From: Humulus lupulus | Lineage: Eukaryota > Streptophyta > Magnoliopsida > Rosales > Cannabaceae | DNA length: 64,000 nucleotides | Reading direction: 5' to 3' | Assembly: GCF_963169125.1 (NCBI RefSeq) | Contig: NC_084798.1 | Coordinates: 168,731,980 to 168,795,979 of the forward strand | Part shown: positions 58,044 through 64,000 of the stretch, piece by piece | How positions within the stretch are numbered: the stretch's first letter is position 1 | Layout of the letters: every line of letters starts with the position of its first letter | Notes under the pieces: model-generated | Databases searched by the model: none | Seen by the model: the letters and a program-made list of their open reading frames with translations, nothing else | What the model was told of the DNA's origin: nothing | Translations under genes and position numbers: made by a program

Positions 58044-60054
58044 TGTGCACAACAGAATGCACGGGGTGGTGGGCCTATGGATTTCAAAAAAATATTATTT
58101 AAAAAATCTTTAAATAATCGGATCCATTAACATGCGTACATTAATCAATGACATAAACAAAGATAAGGAATTTTATCAGTTGTAGAACTATCAAGATTCC
58201 TCGCTATCTTTTTGTATCTCCTATGAACATTCAATCCTTAAGAAGCATTCAAAATACTCAAACCAAGATCTTCCAAGATATATATCTACACCTCAAGACG
58301 CGAGTGGCCACGTATAGTTATGGAGGGAATTATAGTGATTCTCAAGATATCCTCAACGCATGAGATCTTGGAATTTTTCAAGTGTGTGACAATTTTCAGG
58401 GATAGATAAAAATAATAAGATATCTATTTTTCTCTCTGTGAAAGGCTTAGAATTATCTTCAATATTCTAGAAACTATTTTCTATGATATAGATTTATAAT
58501 AGAAAAATAAATTTAAAATTCAAATTATTAAATAATTATTAAATTAAATAAATAAAAATATCCAAGACCCATTCTTGAATGTTGTTACATGCTAGTCATA
58601 GTACTATCACTATGATTGGCGTGTAACACATGTCATTTTCAGGGCATGTGTCTTAACCAATCTTATTAATTTATTATTTAATAATGATTTAATAAAAAAT
58701 ATATAAAATTGATAACTAATCTTATCAGATTAATATTTTAATAAATTGATAAATTTCAAACTAATAATCTTTTCACATTATTTAAACAAATAAAAATAAT
58801 TAATTCAAATATAATTATTCCAATTATTGAAATGGCATTTTCAAAAATTACAACTATAATTAAATAATTAATTTAAAAAATTCAATTAATTAATTTATTA
58901 ATTTAGAAAATTAATATAGTAACTAATTAGTTTATCTCAATTACATATTTGATCATGAAGAACAAATTTCTTCCAAATATTCTATTTTCCTGATTTTTCC
59001 CGGTTTCAACTTTTACATTGAATAATGTTGATAGAGTTATCTCGGGGACCTATGAATCTAAAATTTCAAGCTCCAATAAATTTAGATTATTAATTAAAAC
59101 ACTTTTATATAATAACCTTAATTTATTAATCTCAATATTATTCTACTAAAAATACGATCCTGCACTCTTTCAATTATATACATTTATTTATTGAGTACTT
59201 TTTAAATCTAAAAAACGTTCATCAATTTAATCATTACAAACAATTCAATCATTTATTAATGCTTCATAATTATAGTAGGGATAAGATCACTGTTTTACCT
59301 CTTTAGTTATTTCTTGTTTCCTTAAGTACCATTAACTTTTCTAATGAAGGTTAATTTATAACCTGGTTTATGAATTTGAGCTCTATAACCTTTCAGTTCC
59401 AATAGCTAACCCTTAAGAGAACCATTATTCAATTACTCTCAGAAATGTATAGATTCCATATCAGTATATTATGTCCCCAGCCATTCACATCAATGAGTCC
59501 CCAAAATAAAACTTTTCAACTTGATCATTTTGACAAACCATAAGTAGTGAATCAAAGGACGCAAATGACATAAACAAGAGTTCATAATAACTTCAGGATT
59601 AAGCTCAATTTTTATATGATCATATTATTGATATGTTTAATTAATACTTATAAAACAAAACGATATTCAGTTAAGTATTCATAACATATTGACTCCAGTT
59701 CATGTATAAACACATTATATAAAGTACCTCCACTAAGATGTCATACTGCATTAGTAATCCAGATCTAGATTACATATATTCATAATAATAGTGAATCGTA
59801 CTTACAGTATTGAATTCAAAAATTCCATATAACTTTGTTTTACTATGAACTATTTAAATCTATTCCTAACAATCTTAATCCTCTCGTACCAATGCAAGAT
59901 TGTAGTCACAATAACGAATTTGGAAATTTTCTGATATTCATATAATATTATTCAAATAATAATAATCAATCAATATATGAAAAAATTCATTTTAATTATT
60001 TATTTCTTAAAACATTATCCAACACATATGCTTTATAGGGCACAATTCCTAACA
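58044..60054 (-). repeat. F2 3' LTR
   Basis: About 2.0 kb, TGTGCACAAC...GGGCACAATTCCTAACA. It is related to solo LTR F at 33722. The left boundary is set by alignment of TGTGCACAACAGAATGCACGG with the F start and could be off by a few bases. Confidence 0.8.
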
Positions 60055-60208
60055 ATCTTCCACTTTCCCTAAAGCAAATGATGCTTCTATCTTAAACCCA
60101 TTTTTCTAACATGATCCTTAAAAGACTTAGTAGCCAAAGTCTTGGTGAAAGGATATGCAATGTTATGTTTTCAAGCTATCTTCATAATTGTTACATATCC
60201 TCCATGAA

Positions 60209-60442
60209 TTATATCCTTGATAAGTGGTACTTCCTCTCCATGTGATTTCCCCACTTGTGACTCCTTGGTCCCTTAGCTACCGCCCCACTATTGTCACAGT
60301 ATAGGACCAGTGGCTTATCCATGTTTGGAACAACTTTCAGATCTGTATAGAACTTTTTGAGCCACACAACGTCTTTAGCTGCTTCACAATTTGCTATGTA
60401 TTGGGTTTCCATTGTAGAATATGCAATACTAGTTTTTTTCAT
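60209..60442 (-). pseudogene. F2 RNase H (fragment)
   Basis: Copia RNase H: SIAYSTMETQYIANCEAAKD (catalytic Glu region), WLKKFYTDLKVVPNMDKPLV, LYCDNSGAVAKGPRSHKWGN (Asp) and ERKYHLSRI. It breaks off at a stop at 60209. The start of the domain joins the RT end (60493 onward) with a stop or frameshift between. Confidence 0.9.
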
Positions 60443-60492
60443 ACTACATCAGACTTGTACTCCTCCATCAAGTGTGAGCACTGACCCAGAAG

Positions 60493-60995
60493 TCAATTTC
60501 TGACTATCTCTGTCTGATTGAGAATATTCTTTACTGCTACCCAATGACTCAACCCTGGACTGGATTGATAACGACTGACTATCCCTACTGCATAAAAAAT
60601 GTCATGTCTTGTACACAACATGGCGTACATAAGACTGCCTACTACAGAGGCGTAGGGATATTGTCTCATGTCCTCTTCTTCTTGAGGTGTCTTAGAACTC
60701 TGTTCTTTAGAAAGGACAATTCTGTGATGGGTTGGCATGTCACCCTTCTTGGAATTTTCATACTGAAGCGTCCAATACCTTATCAATATAAATTGCTTGA
60801 GACAGCGCCAAAACTTTGTTTTGTCGATCTCGAATGATCTTGATGCCCAAAACATAGTTTGCATCTCCCAAATCTTTCATTTGGAATTACTCAGCTTGCC
60901 ATTTCTTTACTTTTGTTAATGTTTCTACGTCATTTCCAATCAATATAATATCATCAACATAAAAAACTAAGAAGATCATTGTGTCATCTTTGATT
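60493..60995 (-). pseudogene. F2 reverse transcriptase, C-terminal half
   Basis: The box MIFLVFYVDDIILIGNDVET is readable near 60925-60980 with the Asp pair intact. After frame changes come YPYASVVGSLMYAMLCTRHD and VGIVSRYQSSPGLSHWVAVK, the copia RT-RNase H connection. It is out of frame with the N-terminal half. Confidence 0.85.
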
Positions 60996-61063
60996 TGTTT
61001 ATAGACATAAGGTTCATCAACATTTTGTTCAAAAACCATATGTTTCAATTGTGTCATCAAATC

Positions 61064-61990
61064 TTAGATTCCAAGATCTTGAAGCTTGTTTGTGTCCATA
61101 AATGAACCTAAGAAGCGTGCAAACCTTTTGCTCTTGACTTCGAACCCTTCTGGTTGAGACATATAAATGGTCTCTTCAAGATAACTATTTAGAAATGTTG
61201 TCTTAACGTCTATTTGCAATATCTCATAATCCATGCAAGTAGCTATGGACAAGAGTATGCGAATTGATTTTAGCATGGCTACAAGAGAAAATGTTTCTTC
61301 ATAATCAACTCCTTCTCTTTGGGTATAGCCTTTGGCTACAAGCCTAGTTTTAAAAGTCTCCACTTTCCCATCCACTCCTCTTTTCTTCTTGAATATCCAA
61401 TTGTAACTATCAGGTTTAACATTTTCTCATAGAACTTTAAGAATCGAGGTGGAATTGGAATACATCAATTCCATTTCCAAGTTCATGGTGTCTTGCCATT
61501 TTTCCTTGCTAGAATGTATCATTCCATCTCTATATGTCAATGGATCATCTTTGTTTGTGTCAGACACATGCATTTGAACTTCGTGTTCATAGCAAATTGG
61601 TTGTCTAACAACCCTCCCACTACGACGAGGCTCTCCATTATTCTGACTAAAGCTTGTGGCTTCTTCTTTTCGTTGTTCATTGTGAACAGTTGGTGATCTA
61701 TTTACTTGATCTGAGACAATTTCCTCCAGTACAACTTTACTACGAAGCTTGTGGTTATTAATGTAGTCATGTTCATGAAAAGTGGCATCTGTCGATACAA
61801 ATATTTTGTTTTCTTTTGAACTATAGAATATACCACCTCTAGTCTCTTTGGACTACTCTACAAACATGCACAATTTAGTCAGTGAGTCTAACTTTCTAGT
61901 TTTTTCTTTCAGCACGTGTGCTGGACACCCCCAAATACAAAAATGGTGTAAACTAGGTTTATTACCATTCCATAGTTCTAATGGTGTCTT
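61064..61990 (-). pseudogene. F2 integrase end and RT N-terminal half
   Basis: From 61990 down, the integrase tail is readable in pieces (HFCIWGCPAHVL; KIFVSTDATFHEHDYINNHK), then a linker with SGRVVRQP-like text, then the start of the RVT_2 polymerase: RLVAKGYTQREGVDYEETFS, IRILLSIATCMDYEILQIDV and YMSQPEGFEV. Several stops occur, one near 61433. The linker motif and the VAKGY...EETF start are standard copia landmarks. Confidence 0.85.
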
Positions 61991-62003
61991 CTAGATTGAC
62001 TTG

Positions 62004-62891
62004 TGTTATCCAGATTTTCGGATAGCGTTTAGATGGATAGCCTTCGGGAAGCAGAATTATCACAGTCCTTCACGGAGGTTGACCAGGGGTCGCGGATGGA
62101 CAGGAAGGCTTCGCCTCTCCCGTTCAGTGTCTAGCACACGCTTTCAAGCAGCCGTAACCCGGAAGTTCGTCGATTCTCCCGGACTCCCGAAGGGATATCC
62201 TTCGGGGAAGGTCCTTCCAGGAGAAGCTCTTCAGGTTATCTTCGCAGATACGGTTCCGTGCTTCGCACGGAAGAAGACCAAGTGGTCGAGTCACGGAGGA
62301 GGCATAGTTGGGATGATATTCACCTAACACAGGATCCCGCCTGACACGCCTGACAGGTCAAGGCCGCACACATCCCAGCACGCCTAAGGGTACCTTTTCG
62401 CCTACTGTTCTGCTGACTGCCTGGAAGTGACGGCGGCCTTTTGCTATTTCCCATACTTTCATGTAATTATACCTGCGTAGAGTCTTGTAGCCATGCTACT
62501 ACAGTAATTGTAGCCCCTATTTATGGCTGGTGTAATTAAGACTAAGGGGACAGAGTAAAACCCTAATAAAAAACCCTAGCTATAAAGACCCCCTCATTTT
62601 ACGATAGGAGGGACGGCCAAAAAATCACATAGCAAGAACTCTGCTAAAATCTCTCTAGGTTCATCTTCTCCAAGAGAACCCGAGAGAAACACTGTGAGGT
62701 TGTGAGGTTCTTGTACACCAGCTGTTTAACTGTAATTCTCTACAAGTATAATAACATCGACTCGTGGACTAGGGCTTGTTAACGCCTGAACCACGTAAAA
62801 ACACTGTTTGTTTATTTACATTTCTGCACTTCTACAGTTCTTATCTTTTTATTATTCCGTTCGTATCCGTTTCCGAAAAACTCGGTAAACA
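62004..62891 (+). repeat. Tat2 5' LTR
   Basis: About 888 bp, TGTTATCCAG...CGGTAAACA. The left end is set where copia coding similarity stops. It has a GC-rich first third with hairpins, TATAAAG at 62581-62587 and the shared Tat block at 62759-62802. Confidence 0.8.
62581..62587 (+). promoter_or_regulatory. Tat2 LTR TATA box
   Basis: TATAAAG in CCTAGCTATAAAGACCCC. Transcription start is expected near 62610, leaving a leader that crosses the primer-binding site. Confidence 0.65.
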
Positions 62892-62894
62892 TTT

Positions 62895-62909
62895 TGGTGC
62901 TTTCATTGA
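62895..62909 (+). promoter_or_regulatory. Tat2 primer-binding site
   Basis: TGGTGCTTTCATTGA, three bases after the LTR; identical to Tat1. Confidence 0.8.
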
Positions 62910-62978
62910 GAGCTATAGGAAGTTGTTAGTCAGCTCTTTTTCTGTGTACGTTTTTTGTATTCACTCCGTGCTAAAAAG

Positions 62979-63545
62979 ATGGTGACTACGAGAAAATCCG
63001 CGGTTGACAAAAATGCTAGGGTCAACCCCGATACTATGATGGAAGATGCGATACAAAACGAACCCTCGGACTACCAAGGTGAAGACCCGACATCCCGCCA
63101 AGATCGGGTCAGTACCGAAGATACGACATACTTAGAAGACGAAGAAGAGTATGTCCAAGACGGTTACTACAAAGACGGCTGCTACTACGAGAAGGATCCA
63201 GAGCTGGTCCAAGTAGCCGAAGAACTGGCGGTCACTAAGGCTAAGCTTGCTGAGCAGGAGCGCGTCTCCAAAAAAATGTAACGCATGATGGAGCGCCTCC
63301 AAAGCAAGTTCGGAGATCTAGGCGACTCGGACGAGGATGCCTCTGTTCTAGGTGGTGCTGATGCCCCCATGCCGGATCCAGCCGCTGCTGAACCATCCAA
63401 AGCCGCCCCTAACAAGGGCAAAGAAAAAGTTGGGGAGCCTGTGCGCACTGACGCCCCTGCACCTCCTAAAGGCGTGAATCACCAGGCCGACTGCCCCCCC
63501 CCCCCCCCCCCCCCCCCGCGCGCAGAAGGTCTCTGGCGCTCCTAG
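62979..63545 (+). pseudogene. Tat2 gag N-terminus (in-frame stop)
   Basis: The ATG at 62979 opens MVTTRKSAVDKNARVNPD, then an acidic Tyr-rich region (YVQDGYYKDGCYYEKD) and a coiled coil (ELAVTKAKLAEQERVS). A TAA at 63279-63281 interrupts; the same frame goes on with RMMERLQSKFGDLGD and a Pro/Ala-rich tail containing a C24 run. No capsid domain follows before the sequence changes character after 63545. I chose 62979 because upstream in-frame codons lack an ATG. Confidence 0.7.
63494..63517. repeat. C24 homopolymer
   Basis: A run of 24 C, coding proline in Tat2 gag, placed close to an abrupt change from gag-like to LTR-like sequence. Confidence 0.9.
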
Positions 63546-64000
63546 CACTCTTAGGCCGTTTGATTCATGCTCACATGGCACATCATAATCATACATCATT
63601 CAAGTAAAGGGAATCTTAGTCCCAACATAGCCACACAAACGGGTGCCATTTTCTTACCTCTTACACTTGCACTAGATTTCAAGAGTCGGCCCCTCGAGTA
63701 CGATCTTGTCCAAATTCCAAGCGGTCTACTAATCACAAACCATAAGTAGCACCCTCATTATAATTAGATTCCATAAACCAATTTCGGGACCAATCCCAGG
63801 CTCTCGGGAACTCCAATTCCACCAAACGGGGTGGTGGAATCGACCCCCGAGCCCCTGGACAACCACCCTAAAAAGTACCCAAAAATCAGGTTTTGAAAGT
63901 TGAGTAGCGCTACAGCGCTAGAGTTAGAGACTCAAGCCCCCCAGAAACACAGCCTAGCGCTGTAGCGCTCCCAACCTAGTGCTAGTACTATAATTGCAAA
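63546..64000 (-). other. LTR-like sequence at the window end (gypsy type)
   Basis: Non-coding. It has CATTTTCTTACCTC (63647-63660; minus strand GAGGTAAGAAAATG) followed by dyad words AGCGCTACAGCGCT (63906-63919) and AGCGCTGTAGCGCT (63956-63969), the same layout as LTRs A and D. The start of this LTR is not visible and the right part is outside. Confidence 0.45.

Larger units (their letters stand above)
58044..62003 (-). mobile_element. Element F2: Ty1/copia retrotransposon, 3' part, cut by Tat2
   Basis: The 3' LTR is at 58044-60054, then a purine tract (60055-60070, sense AGGGAAAGTGGAAGAT), then RNase H, reverse transcriptase and the end of integrase on the minus strand. This is copia order with pol ending in RNase H next to the 3' LTR. 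Tat2 interrupts it at 62003, so gag, protease, most of integrase and the 5' LTR should lie beyond the window. The coding part has several stops and frameshifts. Confidence 0.9.
62004..64000 (+). mobile_element. Element Tat2: second Tat-type retrotransposon, 5' part
   Basis: LTR 62004-62891, a primer-binding site with the same 15 bases as Tat1, then a gag N-terminus on the plus strand. The LTR interrupts copia F2 pol. Its gag architecture (acidic, Tyr-rich, then coiled coil) and LTR block ACTCGTGGACTAGG...GAACCACGTAAAAA match Tat1, though the rest of the LTR does not. It loses recognisable gag near 63545; the rest is cut by another LTR-like sequence or lies outside. Confidence 0.8.

Noticed and set aside
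63185..63599. Minus-strand open stretches at 63185-63448 and 63348-63599
   Set aside because: They lie opposite Tat2 gag and depend on the C24 run for their glycine stretch.

Overview
This window reads as plant nuclear DNA, probably a flowering plant and most likely a eudicot. It is intergenic heterochromatin built almost entirely from transposable elements. The evidence is nested Ty3/gypsy (chromovirus and Tat type) and Ty1/copia elements, a plant L1-type LINE with a CCHC ORF1, Mutator-like and Harbinger-like MITEs, tRNA-iMet primer-binding sites, AT-rich spacers and GT/AG introns. I found no ordinary host protein gene, tRNA or rRNA. The species cannot be named from the sequence.

Layout. 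(1) 1-24344: an old LTR-like sequence (1-1416 plus 20775-24344) is split by gypsy element A (1417-20774, minus; TSD CCACA/CCACG). The left LTR of A carries gypsy element B (2698-13173, minus, chromodomain). The 5' LTR of B carries non-autonomous LTR element C (8454-12992, plus; perfect TSD ACAAG). (2) 24428-25710: a Mutator-like element with very long inverted arms. (3) 25810-32587: an L1-type LINE (minus) with a perfect 16-bp TSD and a T22 tract, split by gypsy-type solo LTR D1 (27830-29738; TSD GCAAG). (4) 32925-51448: a four-level nest. Solo LTR A' (plus) holds copia solo LTR F (33722-50072; TSD TTAGG). F holds Tat-type element Tat1 (34435-48754, minus; TSD AACTT). Tat1 holds solo LTR C3 (36707-37788; TSD CCAAC) and solo LTR D2 (41661-43675; TSD AAGGG). 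(5) 51463-55199: three MITE/MULE insertions, one apparently nested in another. (6) 56982-64000: LTR-like fragment G is cut by copia element F2 (58044 onward, minus), which is cut by a second Tat-type element, Tat2 (62004 onward, plus). Tat2 runs into an LTR-like sequence at the window end.

Nearly every coding region is a broken retrotransposon gene with stops and frameshifts. The most interesting item is a gene on the strand opposite to Tat1 gag-pol, between the polypurine tract and integrase. It has its own TATA box (35525-35532), a 5'-UTR intron, four further exons whose splice phases agree (36222-40125), a region resembling the 'putative gypsy type transposon' family (Pfam Transposase_28, from memory) and a coiled-coil tail. 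The copy is dead (solo LTR, two stops, two frameshifts) but its structure is clear. Several LTR-like sequences here also share a layout: short degenerate triplicate repeats, conserved AGGTAAG splice-donor-like sites, and a cluster of short dyad words whose sequence differs by family.
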